Positions 35,581-44,772 of a stretch of 64,000 nucleotides of DNA are shown one piece after another. A program made the translations under genes and the position numbers. A model generated the notes under the pieces. The model had not been told where the DNA came from. It saw only the letters and a program-made list of their open reading frames with translations, and ran no database searches. How positions within the stretch are numbered: the stretch's first letter is position 1; each line of letters begins with the position of its first letter. This DNA comes from Flavobacterium xanthum (GTDB lineage Bacteria > Bacteroidota > Bacteroidia > Flavobacteriales > Flavobacteriaceae): NCBI RefSeq assembly GCF_900142695.1, contig NZ_FRBU01000002.1:94008-158007 (forward strand). Reading direction: 5' to 3'.

Positions 35581-36510
35581 TTATTTTAGTTTATTTAGAA
35601 TTTCGGGTATCTTTTTGATATTAGCCAGTTGTTTCAATTTTTCTCTTGATTCTTCAATTGGAGTACCAAAATAAGACTTTCCGCCTTCAACGGATTTTGT
35701 CACTCCAGTTTGACCCAAAATAATTGCCTTAGCTCCTATAGTAATACCGCTAGTGGTTCCTACTTGTCCCCAAATCGTTACTTCATCTTCAATAATCACA
35801 CAACCTGCTATTCCAGTTTGAGAGGCGATTAAACATTTTTTTCCAATAACAGTATCATGACCCACATGTACTTGATTGTCAATTTTTGTGCCTTCGCCAA
35901 TTGTTGTGTCACCAGTTACACCTTTGTCAATAGTACAAAGTGCTCCAATACCCACATTATCTTTGATTACCACGCGACCACCGGAAAGTAATTGATCATA
36001 ACCTTCAGGCCGCTTTTTATAGTAAAAAGCATCAGCGCCTAGAATCGTTCCTGCATGAATCATTACATTATCGCCAATTACGGTATAATCATAAATAGAA
36101 ACATTAGAATGAATTAAGCAATTCTTGCCAATAACAACATGATTTCCAATAAATGTATTTGGCTGTATCACAGTTCCTTCACCTACTGAAGCTGAAGTTG
36201 CTATTGAAACATTTGAAAATTGAAAAGGCCTGAAATAATTCGTCAATTTATTAAAATCTCTAAAAGGATCTTCTGATATCAGTAACGCTTTTCCTTCGGG
36301 ACATGCGACATTTTTGTTAATCAAAACTATGGACGCAGCAGAATTTAATGCCTTGTCATAATATTTTAGATGATCCACAAAAACAATATCGCCAAATTCG
36401 ACAACATGAATTTCATTCATTCCTAAAACAGGAAAATTGGCATTACCTACATATTCGCAGCCAATGATACATGCAATTTCTTCTAAGGTATACGCTTTTT
36501 GGAATTTCAT
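35581..36510 (-). CDS. LpxD-like acyltransferase paralogue
   Basis: The 309-residue protein has a short N-terminal LpxD-type domain ([17 protein letters not shown]) and about 25 left-handed beta-helix hexapeptide repeats from residue 100 ([38 protein letters not shown]). The LpxD active-site His region is represented by [14 protein letters not shown] near 220. It is shorter than the lpxD product at 39552-40595 and diverges from it. It may transfer a different acyl chain onto UDP-GlcN intermediates of lipid A, or may have another acceptor. A true lpxD and lpxA lie in the same cluster. Confidence 0.85.
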   Translation of the reverse strand: MKFQKAYTLEEIACIIGCEYVGNANFPVLGMNEIHVVEFGDIVFVDHLKYYDKALNSAASIVLINKNVACPEGKALLISEDPFRDFNKLTNYFRPFQFSNVSIATSASVGEGTVIQPNTFIGNHVVIGKNCLIHSNVSIYDYTVIGDNVMIHAGTILGADAFYYKKRPEGYDQLLSGGRVVIKDNVGIGALCTIDKGVTGDTTIGEGTKIDNQVHVGHDTVIGKKCLIASQTGIAGCVIIEDEVTIWGQVGTTSGITIGAKAIILGQTGVTKSVEGGKSYFGTPIEESREKLKQLANIKKIPEILNKLK

Positions 36511-36522
36511 TTATTTAGTATT

Positions 36523-36568
36523 CAGTGTTCAGTAATCAGTGTCCAGTATATCTGATTACTGAACACTG
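36523..36568. repeat. Perfect 17-base inverted repeat (TTCAGTGTTCAG type)
   Basis: Arms CAGTGTTCAGTAATCAG (36523-36539) and CTGATTACTGAACACTG (36552-36568) are exact complements with a 12-base loop, between efp and the LpxD-like gene. A shorter CAGTATTCAGT relative lies upstream of sucD near 35190-35202. Confidence 0.85.
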
Positions 36569-36579
36569 ACCACTGCAAA

Positions 36580-37146
36580 CTATTCTTTAACTCGTTCCAT
36601 GTAAGAACCGGATGCAGTATCAATTTTAATTTTATCTCCTTCATTAATAAACAAGGGAACATTTACACTTGCACCCGTTTCAACAGTCGCTGATTTAGTT
36701 GCATTTGTAGCTGTATTACCTTTGATTCCTGGTTCAGCATAAGTCACTTCAAGAATAACAGATGCAGGCATATCCACAGAAAGCGGTAAATCAGTCTCTG
36801 TATTGATACTTACCATTACGTTTTCTCCTTCTTTTAGCAAATCTGGTGAGTCTAAAATATTTTTGTTCAATGTAATTTGTTCGAAAGTCTCTGTGTTCAT
36901 AAAATGAAAATCATCCCCTTCTGGATACAAAAATTGAAATTTGTGATTTTCTACTCTAACTTCTTCTATTTTATGTCCAGCAGAAAAGGTATTGTCTAAT
37001 ACTTTCCCATTAGTTAAACTTCTCAGTTTGGTTCTAACGAAAGCGGGTCCTTTTCCAGGTTTAACATGAAGAAATTCAATAATTTTGTAAATGTCATTGT
37101 TGTATTTGATACACAATCCGTTTTTAATATCTGATGTAGATGCCAT
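36580..37146 (-). CDS. efp: Elongation factor P
   Basis: EF-P relieves ribosome stalling at consecutive prolines. The 188-residue product shows the KOW-like N-terminal domain with the exposed tip loop VKPGKGPAF (Lys at position 32), followed by two OB domains; the C-terminal signature is GDKIKIDTASGSYMERV. No EpmA/EpmB-like modification genes are seen nearby. Its position inside the lpx gene run between lpxA and the LpxD-like gene is typical of flavobacteria. Confidence 0.97.
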   Translation of the reverse strand: MASTSDIKNGLCIKYNNDIYKIIEFLHVKPGKGPAFVRTKLRSLTNGKVLDNTFSAGHKIEEVRVENHKFQFLYPEGDDFHFMNTETFEQITLNKNILDSPDLLKEGENVMVSINTETDLPLSVDMPASVILEVTYAEPGIKGNTATNATKSATVETGASVNVPLFINEGDKIKIDTASGSYMERVKE

Positions 37147-37170
37147 TGTTATTTATGATTTATTTTTCCC

Positions 37171-37316
37171 ATCCATACCCTCCCCGAAGGGGAAGGAGCT
37201 AAGACTGGAAATTTGTTAATTATTTATTTTATGCTATTTAATTTTGTACTATCATTTTTTTTATCAAAATAATTCCATTTCGACTCTCTTTCCTTCGGGG
37301 AGAGCTGGGGAGGGGA
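37171..37316. repeat. Paired CTCCCCGAAGGGG repeat between lpxA and efp
   Basis: One copy (37178-37200) and an inverted, longer copy (about 37284-37315) each contain a CTCC-CGAAGG-type palindrome around CCTTCGGGG. The second copy ends just before the lpxA stop codon. It parallels the CCCCCGAAGGGGG element at hisH. Confidence 0.7.
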
Positions 37317-38102
37317 TTAATAATTTCCAGAATATCCTTTCATTACTCCTCTTGATGAATTTCTGATAAAATCAATAATTTCGTCTCTTTCAGGCGTAGC
37401 TTCCATTTCTGCTTCAATAATACCCAAAGCTTGCGTAACGTTATAATTTTTTTGATATAAAATTCTGTAAATATCCTGAATTTCTCTGATTTTTTCAGAT
37501 GTAAAGCCTCTCCTTCTCAATCCAACCGAATTAATTCCAACATAGGACAGTGGTTCTTTTGCTGCTTTTGTGTACGGTGGAACATCTTTTCTTAGTAAAG
37601 ACCCACCTGAAATCATCGCATGGTCTCCCACACTGATAAATTGATGAACTGCTGATAAACCTCCAACAATAGCATAATTACCAATAGTTACGTGTCCTCC
37701 TAGAAGAACTCCATTAACAATAATAGCATTATTTCCTACGTGACAATCATGAGCAATGTGGGCAGTAGCCATAATTAAACAGTTGTCGCCAATTACAGTT
37801 TGTCCTGATGCAATTGTCCCTCTATTGATGGTAACGCACTCTCTGATTGTACAATTGTCCCCAATAATTACAAGCGAATCTTCTCCTCCAAACTTTAAAT
37901 CTTGCGGAACAGCGGAGATAACTGCTCCTGGGAATATATTACAATTTTTTCCAATTCTTGCACCTTCCATAATCGTAACATTGGATCCTATCCAAGTACC
38001 GTCTCCAATGACAACGTTGTTATGAATAGTTGTAAAGGGTTCTATTACGACATTTTTGGCGATTTTAGCACCGGGATGAACATAGGCTAAGGGTTGATTC
38101 AT
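37317..38102 (-). CDS. lpxA: UDP-N-acetylglucosamine acyltransferase
   Basis: LpxA starts lipid A synthesis by adding a 3-hydroxyacyl chain to UDP-GlcNAc. The 261-residue product has the beta-helix of hexapeptide repeats (residues about 1-190), the catalytic His in MATAHIAHDCHVGN near 125, and the C-terminal helices (KIREIQDIYRILYQK) that shape the acyl chain site. It belongs to the run lpxD-lpxC/fabZ-lpxA-efp. The stop codon abuts an intergenic repeat. Confidence 0.97.
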   Translation of the reverse strand: MNQPLAYVHPGAKIAKNVVIEPFTTIHNNVVIGDGTWIGSNVTIMEGARIGKNCNIFPGAVISAVPQDLKFGGEDSLVIIGDNCTIRECVTINRGTIASGQTVIGDNCLIMATAHIAHDCHVGNNAIIVNGVLLGGHVTIGNYAIVGGLSAVHQFISVGDHAMISGGSLLRKDVPPYTKAAKEPLSYVGINSVGLRRRGFTSEKIREIQDIYRILYQKNYNVTQALGIIEAEMEATPERDEIIDFIRNSSRGVMKGYSGNY

Positions 38103-38170
38103 TTTATTTTGTTTAACCGTTTAACTGTTTAAGCGATTGATCGAATAATCGATAATCAAATCAACAAAAA

Positions 38171-39568
38171 TTATTGTTTTTTAGCAATCTGAGCCATTAA
38201 TTCCGCTTCAGCAACCAGTTTTCCGTTTGCATAAGCATTTGCTTGCATGTGACAAATCCCTCTTCTGATAGGAGTTATCAAATCACATTTAAAAATTAAG
38301 GTGTCGCCGGGTAATACTTTATGTTTGAATTTGACATTGTCAATTTTCATAAAATAAGTCAAATAATTTTCAGGATCTGGAACTGTGCTTAAAACTAAAA
38401 TTCCTCCTGTTTGTGCCATGGCCTCTACTATTAAAACGCCTGGCATAACTGGTGCTTCTGGAAAATGACCCACAAAGAAATTTTCATTCATGGTGACATT
38501 TTTCATCCCTACAACATGGCTCTCAGACATTTCAATGATTCTATCAATCAATAAAAAGGGTGGTCTGTGAGGCAATACCGCCATAATTTTATGAATATCC
38601 ATTAATGGCTCTAGATTCAAGTCATAAACGGGAACATAATTTCTCTGTTCTATTTTTATAATTTTTGCCATTTTTTTGGCAAATTGTGTATTTACAAAAT
38701 GTCCTGGTTTATTAGCAATAACTTTTCCTTGTATTTTAGTACCTATTAAAGCTAAATCACCCACTACATCAAGCAGTTTGTGTCTTGCTGCTTCATTTGG
38801 ATAATGCAAAGTAAGATTGTCTAAAATTCCATTAGGTTTTACGTTAATAGTTTCTTTTCCAAACGCAACTTTCAAGTTTTCCATTGTTGCCTCCGAAATT
38901 TCTTTATCAACATAGACTATTGCATTGTTCAAATCGCCTCCTTTTATCAATCCGTTTTCTAAAAGGGATTCTAATTCATGCAAAAAACTAAAAGTTCTGG
39001 ATTCTGCTATTTCAGTTTTGAAATCAGCAATACTTTTCATGTTTGCATTTTGGGTACCTAAAATTTTAGTTCCAAAATCAACCATGGCAGTTACACAATA
39101 ATGATCACTTGGCATCACTAAAATTTCACTTCCTGAAGCTTCGTCAGTGAATGAAATAACCTCTTTCACTACGTAAACTTTTCTTTTGGCATTTTGTTCT
39201 TCAAATCCTGCTTTTTCAAGCGCTTCAACAAAATATTTAGAAGAACCATCCATTATAGGCAGTTCCGAAGCGTTCAATTCGATAATTATGTTGTCTAAAT
39301 CACAACCAATCAGTGCTGCTAAAACATGTTCTGGAGTTTGAATTTTAACACCCAGTTTTTCTAAATTAGTCCCTCTTTGGGTGTTTACTACATAATTTGC
39401 ATCTGCTTCGATAATAGGATGTCCTTCCAGATCTACTCGAACAAAAGTAAAACCATTATTCACCGGAGCAGGTTTAAAAGTCATTTTAACTTCTTTACCG
39501 GTATGTAGTCCAACTCCAGTTAGCGAGATCTCTGTCGTGATGGTCTTCTGTTTAACCATTGTTTCCAT
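38171..39568 (-). CDS. lpxC-fabZ: LpxC deacetylase fused to FabZ dehydratase
   Basis: The 465-residue fusion is characteristic of Bacteroidota. LpxC (about residues 1-300) removes the acetyl group from UDP-3-acyl-GlcNAc. The zinc ligands appear in [11 protein letters not shown] near 78, [12 protein letters not shown] near 260, and [12 protein letters not shown] near 280. FabZ (about 320-465) dehydrates 3-hydroxyacyl-ACP, with [13 protein letters not shown] and [20 protein letters not shown]. Sharing one chain links lipid A and fatty acid flux. The start overlaps lpxD by 17 bases; an internal ATG three codons in is possible. Confidence 0.97.
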   Translation of the reverse strand: METMVKQKTITTEISLTGVGLHTGKEVKMTFKPAPVNNGFTFVRVDLEGHPIIEADANYVVNTQRGTNLEKLGVKIQTPEHVLAALIGCDLDNIIIELNASELPIMDGSSKYFVEALEKAGFEEQNAKRKVYVVKEVISFTDEASGSEILVMPSDHYCVTAMVDFGTKILGTQNANMKSIADFKTEIAESRTFSFLHELESLLENGLIKGGDLNNAIVYVDKEISEATMENLKVAFGKETINVKPNGILDNLTLHYPNEAARHKLLDVVGDLALIGTKIQGKVIANKPGHFVNTQFAKKMAKIIKIEQRNYVPVYDLNLEPLMDIHKIMAVLPHRPPFLLIDRIIEMSESHVVGMKNVTMNENFFVGHFPEAPVMPGVLIVEAMAQTGGILVLSTVPDPENYLTYFMKIDNVKFKHKVLPGDTLIFKCDLITPIRRGICHMQANAYANGKLVAEAELMAQIAKKQ

Positions 39569-40595
39569 TTTTTTGGTTTAATATTTGTTTCTTTAATTCT
39601 TTTATTTCGGCAACAATTTTAGGTAAATTCTTAAAATGAACATACGATTTGCTAAAATCGTTGTATCCAAATGCCGGACTTCCTTGCAAAATTTCGTTGT
39701 CTTTTATATTTCTTCCGACGCCAGCTTGCGCCTGAATTCGGACATTATTCCCAATGGTCAGATGACCTGAAATTCCTACTTGACCACCGATTAATCCATT
39801 TTTTCCAATTTTAGTGGAACCTGCAACGCCTGTTTGAGCAGCAATCACTGTATTCTCCCCTATTTCAACATTATGGGCTATCTGAATTTGATTATCAAGT
39901 TTTACTCCATTTCTAATAATAGTAGAACCCATCGTGGCTCTATCAATAGTAGTACAAGAGCCTATATCAACGTTATCTTCAATGATTACATTACCAATTT
40001 GAGGAATCTTTGTATAAGTTCCGTCTGGATTAGGCGCAAAGCCAAAACCGTCCGAACCAATGATAGCTCCTGAATGAATCGTGCAATTGTTACCAATTAT
40101 AGTTTCCGAATATATTTTTGCACCAGCGAATAAAACTACATTATTACCAACTATAACATTGTCTCCCAGAAAACAATTCGGATAAATTTTTACATTTTCA
40201 CCTAAAACAACATTTTGTCCTACATAACTAAAACTGCCTAAATATAGATTATCGCCATATTTTGCACTTTGCGAAAGAAAGGAAGGTTGCTCAATTCCAC
40301 TTTTATTAAGCTTAACTTGATTGTAAAATTCCAACAGTTTAGAAAACGCTCCGTATGCATCTGCCACTTTTATCAATGTAGTGGTTACAGGCGACTCTGG
40401 CACAAAAGAATCATTCACGATGGTTACTGATGCTTTTGTGGAATATATATAATTGAGGTATTTAGGGTTTGACAAAAAAGTCAACGAACCTTCAACACCC
40501 TCCTCAATTTTTGACAATCTAAAAACTTCCACCATCGGATTACCAACAACTTCTCCTTCTAAAATCCCTGCTATTTGTTCTGCTGTAAATTTCAT
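39552..40595 (-). CDS. lpxD: UDP-3-O-acylglucosamine N-acyltransferase
   Basis: LpxD adds the second acyl chain in lipid A synthesis. The 347-residue product has the N-terminal uridine-binding domain ([33 protein letters not shown]) and the beta-helix with many hexapeptides. The catalytic His is in [17 protein letters not shown] near 240, and the C-terminal helix is rich in Lys/Glu. It is the first gene of the lpx operon; its promoter box is at 40692-40699. Confidence 0.96.
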   Translation of the reverse strand: MKFTAEQIAGILEGEVVGNPMVEVFRLSKIEEGVEGSLTFLSNPKYLNYIYSTKASVTIVNDSFVPESPVTTTLIKVADAYGAFSKLLEFYNQVKLNKSGIEQPSFLSQSAKYGDNLYLGSFSYVGQNVVLGENVKIYPNCFLGDNVIVGNNVVLFAGAKIYSETIIGNNCTIHSGAIIGSDGFGFAPNPDGTYTKIPQIGNVIIEDNVDIGSCTTIDRATMGSTIIRNGVKLDNQIQIAHNVEIGENTVIAAQTGVAGSTKIGKNGLIGGQVGISGHLTIGNNVRIQAQAGVGRNIKDNEILQGSPAFGYNDFSKSYVHFKNLPKIVAEIKELKKQILNQKNGNNG

Positions 40596-40691
40596 CTTAT
40601 CTGATTGTATTTCTTATAGGAATAAGATGGATCTCACTATGTAATGTCCTGATGGTATTAAAAAAAAATGTGTTAGCTCGTTTCATTGCGA

Positions 40692-40699
40692 CAAAAATA
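40692..40699 (-). promoter_or_regulatory. Promoter -7 box for the lpxD operon
   Basis: TATTTTTG on the minus strand fits TAnnTTTG, about 97 bases before the lpxD start, just after the HD-domain gene. Confidence 0.5.
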
Positions 40700-40726
40700 T
40701 AAAAAAATAGATTTTAAATGGCGTTT

Positions 40727-41956
40727 TTATAACAGTTGTTTTGGGAAACAGATATAATACTTGGTCACTAATTTAGATAATGATTTTAAATTCAGCTGAT
40801 CAGATGATTCAATTACGTCTTCAATTGTGCTATCTTTTTTCAAAATTCGTATAGGTTCCGCTTCTTTACTATAGGCTTGGTTTTTTATTTTCCCTTTAAA
40901 AATAAAATAATTGGTTTCCAATAATGAAATATTATTTTCCACTGAAAAACGTTCTTTCAATGGGTGTAATTCTTCAATCGCTACTTTTTCACTAGTTAGC
41001 TTTATTTTTAATAAATCTCGGTTTACTATCATTTTACTCAAAGAGGACAATATAAAATCATCGTGCTTTTGCCAGGATTTTAATGCTCCAATGATATCAA
41101 AATCATCTAGTTGAGCAAATAAATCCAAAGTTTCAGCATCAAACGTAGCAATTGTGACTTTGTTTTGCATGAAAAATAATAATGGCTCGCTACAAGGCAA
41201 CTGCACTCCTTTTAGCGTTAATTCTTTGGCACGCTTTAAGATTTTCATCAAAATTAACTCTGCCACTAAACTCGTTTTGTGCAAATACGCTTGCCAATAC
41301 ATTAATCGTCTAGACATTAAGAATTTCTCAACAGAATAAATTCCTTTTTCTTCAATCACCAAATAATCGTCCACAACATTCATCATTTGGATCAATCGCT
41401 CTGAGTTGACATTTCCTTCTGCCACTCCTGAATAGAAACTGTCGCGTTTCAAATAATCCATGCGATCCATATCCAACTGACTCGAAATCAATTGCAACAT
41501 GAATTTCCTATTGTATTCGCCTTTAAAAACCTGAATAGCTAGACTTAATTGACCATTGAATTCCACATTCAATTGGTTCATGAATAATAGTGATATTTCT
41601 TCATGATGTACATCTTCAACAATGCTTTTTTCCATCGCGTGCGAAAAAGGGCCATGCCCTATATCGTGCAATAAAATGGCAATGTACAATGCATTTTCTT
41701 CTTCGGGAGAAATTGCAACGCCTTTGAAACGCAATACATCGACTGCTTTTTGCATCAAATGCATACAACCTAAAGCATGATGAAAACGGGTATGATTGGC
41801 ACCAGGATATACTAAATACGATAATCCCATTTGGGAAATTCTACGCAAACGTTGAAAATAAGGATGCTGAACTAAATCGTAGATTAAGGCATTTGGAATG
41901 GTAATAAACCCATAAATAGGATCATTGAATATTTTCAGCTTATTGATTTGACTCAC
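40727..41956 (-). CDS. HD-domain phosphohydrolase
   Basis: The 409-residue protein carries the HD metal site: HTRFHHALGCMHLM near residue 60, LLHDIGHGPFSHAME (about 95-109), and the late acidic motif SSQLDMDRMDYLKRD near 162. It is of the SAMHD1/dGTPase-related type (IYGFITIPNALIYDLVQHPYFQRLRRISQMG near 12-42, shown by HPYFQRLRRI). Such enzymes hydrolyse nucleotides or act on RNA. Substrate is unknown here. A TAnnTTTG box is located 22 bases before the start. Confidence 0.9.
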   Translation of the reverse strand: MSQINKLKIFNDPIYGFITIPNALIYDLVQHPYFQRLRRISQMGLSYLVYPGANHTRFHHALGCMHLMQKAVDVLRFKGVAISPEEENALYIAILLHDIGHGPFSHAMEKSIVEDVHHEEISLLFMNQLNVEFNGQLSLAIQVFKGEYNRKFMLQLISSQLDMDRMDYLKRDSFYSGVAEGNVNSERLIQMMNVVDDYLVIEEKGIYSVEKFLMSRRLMYWQAYLHKTSLVAELILMKILKRAKELTLKGVQLPCSEPLLFFMQNKVTIATFDAETLDLFAQLDDFDIIGALKSWQKHDDFILSSLSKMIVNRDLLKIKLTSEKVAIEELHPLKERFSVENNISLLETNYFIFKGKIKNQAYSKEAEPIRILKKDSTIEDVIESSDQLNLKSLSKLVTKYYICFPKQLL

Positions 41957-41978
41957 TATAACTTTATTTTAAGGTCAA

Positions 41979-41986
41979 CAAATATA
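41979..41986 (-). promoter_or_regulatory. Promoter -7 box for the HD-domain gene
   Basis: TATATTTG on the minus strand fits TAnnTTTG, 22 bases before the start codon. Confidence 0.55.
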
Positions 41987-42040
41987 AGTAATTTAGATTT
42001 CAAAACAGAAATGTTCCTTGTTCTTGATTTACAGCAAAAA

Positions 42041-42066
42041 AAACGGAGCGTTTGTAGCGCTCCGTT
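42041..42066 (-). terminator. Terminator after the DUF1080 gene
   Basis: AACGGAGCG and CGCTCCGTT form a nine-base stem; on the minus strand it is followed by a run of T. It lies just after the stop at 42077. Confidence 0.85.
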
Positions 42067-42076
42067 GGTTTACTTT

Positions 42077-42871
42077 TTAAAGTTTTCTAATCCAAATATT
42101 TCTGAATTGATTTTTAGAATCATGATCTTGAAGTGAGATAACATCGTCGCCATGAGACGACGGATAATTGTGTAAACCGATATATAGTGTCAAACCGTTT
42201 ATGGTCGTGTTGTTTTGTACTAAAACACCATTTAAAAATACGGTGATTCTAGCTGGAGAATCAATTTTTCCATCCGCTTTGAATCGCGGGGCTGTATAAA
42301 TTACATCATAAGCATTCCATTCTAATGGTGTTTTTACGGCATTTACTAATGGTGGATGATCTTTATAAATACTTCCCGCTTGTCCGTTGCTGTAGGTTCT
42401 GTTATTGTAGGAATCCAATATTTGCAATTCATATCTGTTTTGGAAAAACACACCACTGTTTCCTCTTGCCTGTCCGCCATCTAAAACTACATCCGGTGCG
42501 CTCCATTCCAGGTGCAACTGGCAATCACCAAAAGCCATTTTAGTTTGAATAGCTCCTGAACCCGGAACAACCTCCATATAATCTTTGTCAACAATTTTCC
42601 ACGGTGCAGGTTTGCTGGCATCTTTTTGACTTGCCCATTGATCCAGGTTTTTACCGTCAAATAAAATAATTGCATCCGAAGGTGCATTTCCAAGCATTTT
42701 AGCCGGTGTAATCACTTTTACTTCTGGTTCCCAAATTTCAGTCATTTCGGGTTTCATTTGCATTGGCGAAACCTCCGGAGGGGTGTTCACATATTTATGT
42801 TGTGCCATAGCGGCCGTTGCAGAAAATAACGCAATCAGTAACAAAGAGTTCTTAAAGGTTTTAGATTTCAT
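42077..42871 (-). CDS. Exported DUF1080 (3-keto-disaccharide hydrolase type) protein
   Basis: The start taken is ATG 42871, which gives 264 residues beginning with a signal peptide (MKSKTFKNSLLLIALFSATAAMAQ, cut after AMA). Farther in-frame starts upstream add non-signal sequence. The domain is a jelly-roll concanavalin-like fold of DUF1080 type: LFDGKNLDQW near 60, WKIVDKDYMEVVPGSG, NSGVFFQNRYELQILDSY near 135, and the C-terminal NQFRNIWIRKL. Relatives act on or bind sugars. It has a terminator behind it and a CGAACTAA half-site in front. Confidence 0.88.
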   Translation of the reverse strand: MKSKTFKNSLLLIALFSATAAMAQHKYVNTPPEVSPMQMKPEMTEIWEPEVKVITPAKMLGNAPSDAIILFDGKNLDQWASQKDASKPAPWKIVDKDYMEVVPGSGAIQTKMAFGDCQLHLEWSAPDVVLDGGQARGNSGVFFQNRYELQILDSYNNRTYSNGQAGSIYKDHPPLVNAVKTPLEWNAYDVIYTAPRFKADGKIDSPARITVFLNGVLVQNNTTINGLTLYIGLHNYPSSHGDDVISLQDHDSKNQFRNIWIRKL

Positions 42872-43066
42872 AGTTAAATTCATTTGGTTTAATAAAATGT
42901 AAACATTGTGCAATTGTTCTCTTCTCAATATTAAGCAATTTTTTTTCACGAACTAATTTTTAAATTAAATATAACTAATTGAGGTTTAAACTTTAGATTT
43001 TTATTCGAAAGAAAATAAATGCTATAGAAATCGTTTTCTTAAAAATTAACATAATTTTAAGTTCGT

Positions 43067-43090
43067 TTAGTTCGGTAAATTACGAACTAA
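43067..43090 (+). promoter_or_regulatory. Palindromic operator before the GbsR-regulated efflux operon
   Basis: TTAGTTCG-GTAAATTA-CGAACTAA is a perfect 8-base inverted repeat with an 8-base centre. It lies directly upstream of the promoter box at 43094 and overlaps where a -33 element should be. A further GTTCG half-site is at 43061-43065 and a CGAACTAA half at 42949-42956. Confidence 0.75.
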
Positions 43091-43093
43091 CTT

Positions 43094-43101
43094 TACTTTT
43101 G
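43094..43101 (+). promoter_or_regulatory. Promoter -7 box for the efflux operon
   Basis: TACTTTTG fits TAnnTTTG, 12 bases before the GbsR start codon, so the mRNA leader would be very short. Confidence 0.6.
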
Positions 43102-43112
43102 CAAAAAAAATC

Positions 43113-43610
43113 ATGGCAACAATCCAAAAAGAAAGAGAAGAACTCATCGAAATGTTCGGAATTCATTTTGAGTTATTATACAATTTACCGCCATTAGGTT
43201 CCAGAATTCTTGGTTTATTAATAGTAGATGGTTGTAAGACCGGATTAACATTTGAAGAGATTGTCGAAAAAATGGGTGCCAGTAAAAGCTCAATTTCTAC
43301 GAACTTGAATCTACTTCTAAAAATGGATAAAATAAATTACTACACTGTATGCGGTGATCGTAAAAAATATTTTAAACCATCTCCATTCAGTGAAAGACTT
43401 TCTAATTATATCAAAATCCTTGATTTTGAAAAAAAAATAATAGACAAATTAATCACCTACCGTGAGCAAACTATTTCTTGTAAAGAAGAACAATCCAATA
43501 TGGAAAATGTAAAAGCCTACAAAGCCCATGTTTGTGAAGTAGAGGAGCTTTTGATCAAAACGATAGATAAATTCAAAGAAATAGAAATCAATAATAGCAA
43601 AAATAATTAA
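43113..43610 (+). CDS. GbsR/MarR-family transcriptional regulator
   Basis: The 165-residue product matches the GbsR/MarR winged-helix type: LGLLIVDGCKTGLTFEEIVEKMGASKSSIS near residues 33-62 (helix-turn-helix LTFEEIVEKMGASKSSIS) followed by the wing with KKYFKPS. It is the first gene of a four-gene run with adaptor, RND pump and outer-membrane channel, each closely spaced. With the palindrome in front it is probably a repressor that controls its own operon, released by a toxic ligand. The C-terminal helices (FEKKIIDKLITYREQT) likely make the dimer. Confidence 0.92.
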   Translation: MATIQKEREELIEMFGIHFELLYNLPPLGSRILGLLIVDGCKTGLTFEEIVEKMGASKSSISTNLNLLLKMDKINYYTVCGDRKKYFKPSPFSERLSNYIKILDFEKKIIDKLITYREQTISCKEEQSNMENVKAYKAHVCEVEELLIKTIDKFKEIEINNSKNN

Positions 43611-43632
43611 TCAATTTTAGTAAATAGTCCGA

Positions 43633-44739
43633 ATGAAAAAGAAATATTTTATAAGTGCAATCGTGTTATCAATAAGTTTGCTCTCCTGCAAAAAAGAAAC
43701 CGCTCCAACGGCTCCTTCAGTTATGTCCTACAAAGTAGTCGAAATAGGAACTTCAAATACTACTTTATTAGCGGAATATCCTGCCAGTTTAGAAGGAGTT
43801 ACAGACATCGATATTCGTGCAAAAGTAGATGGATATATTGAAAAAATATATGTAAAAGAAGGCCAAGAAGTAAAAAAAGGGCAATTACTTTTTAAGTTAG
43901 AGACGCAAACAGCAACCCAAGAGGCTGCTGCGGCAAAAGCAAAAGTTGCTGCGGCTCAAGTGGAGGTAAATCGTCTAATCCCTTTGGTAGAGCGCAACAT
44001 TATTAGTGATGTGCAATTAGAAACTGCAAAAGCAAACTTAGCTAGCACCAAAAGTACTTTTCAAAGTATCATTGCCAGAATTAATTATGCTACTATAAAA
44101 AGTCCTGTTAACGGAATTGTAGGGACATTGCCATTACGCCTTGGAAGTTATGTAAGCAGCCAGACTGTTGAACCCTTAACGCGAATTTCTGATGTGAGTA
44201 CCATCTATGCTTATTTTTCAGTAAATGAAAAAGAACAATTGGATATCATGATGAATGCGGAAGGAAAGTCTTTTCAAGAAAAAATAAACAAAATGGAGGC
44301 GGTGAATTTAGTTTTGAGCAATGGTATGCCTTACGAACAAAAAGGTAAAATTGAAACTTTTAGCGGTCAAGCCAATGTACAAACGGGATCATTTAATGTA
44401 AGAGCACGTTTTGCAAACGGAAACAAATTGTTGCGTTCAGGAGAAAGTGGAACAATACAGATTCCTACTGATTTAGAAGATGTTATTATTATCCCTCAAA
44501 ACGCCACATTAGAATTGCAAGACAAGCGAATTGCACTTGTTGTGGATAAAAATAACAAAGTGCAAGCAGTTCCAATTGTAGTTCGACCAGTACCTGGAGG
44601 CAAATTTTTTGTAGTGGATAGCGGAATAAATATAAACGATAAAATACTTGTTGAAGGAGTTGGGATTGTAACTGAAGGAACCCTCATTACCCCTGAAGTT
44701 GTTGATTTTAAAACTATAATCAACCCTACAACAAAATAA
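43633..44739 (+). CDS. RND efflux periplasmic adaptor (AcrA/MexA type)
   Basis: The 368-residue lipoprotein (MKKKYFISAIVLSISLLSC) is a membrane-fusion protein. Motifs: VDIDIRAKVDGYIEKI-like lipoyl strand near 62-72 (shown as DIDIRAKVDGYIEKIYV), a coiled-coil with VERNIISDVQLETAKANL near 122-138, and ATIKSPVNGIVGTLPLRLG near 150-167. It connects the HAE1-type pump encoded 33 bases downstream to the TolC-type channel. It is the second gene of the GbsR-controlled operon. Confidence 0.94.
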   Translation: MKKKYFISAIVLSISLLSCKKETAPTAPSVMSYKVVEIGTSNTTLLAEYPASLEGVTDIDIRAKVDGYIEKIYVKEGQEVKKGQLLFKLETQTATQEAAAAKAKVAAAQVEVNRLIPLVERNIISDVQLETAKANLASTKSTFQSIIARINYATIKSPVNGIVGTLPLRLGSYVSSQTVEPLTRISDVSTIYAYFSVNEKEQLDIMMNAEGKSFQEKINKMEAVNLVLSNGMPYEQKGKIETFSGQANVQTGSFNVRARFANGNKLLRSGESGTIQIPTDLEDVIIIPQNATLELQDKRIALVVDKNNKVQAVPIVVRPVPGGKFFVVDSGININDKILVEGVGIVTEGTLITPEVVDFKTIINPTTK

Positions 44740-44772
44740 TTCACACACTAACTATTGAATAAATAATAAAAT

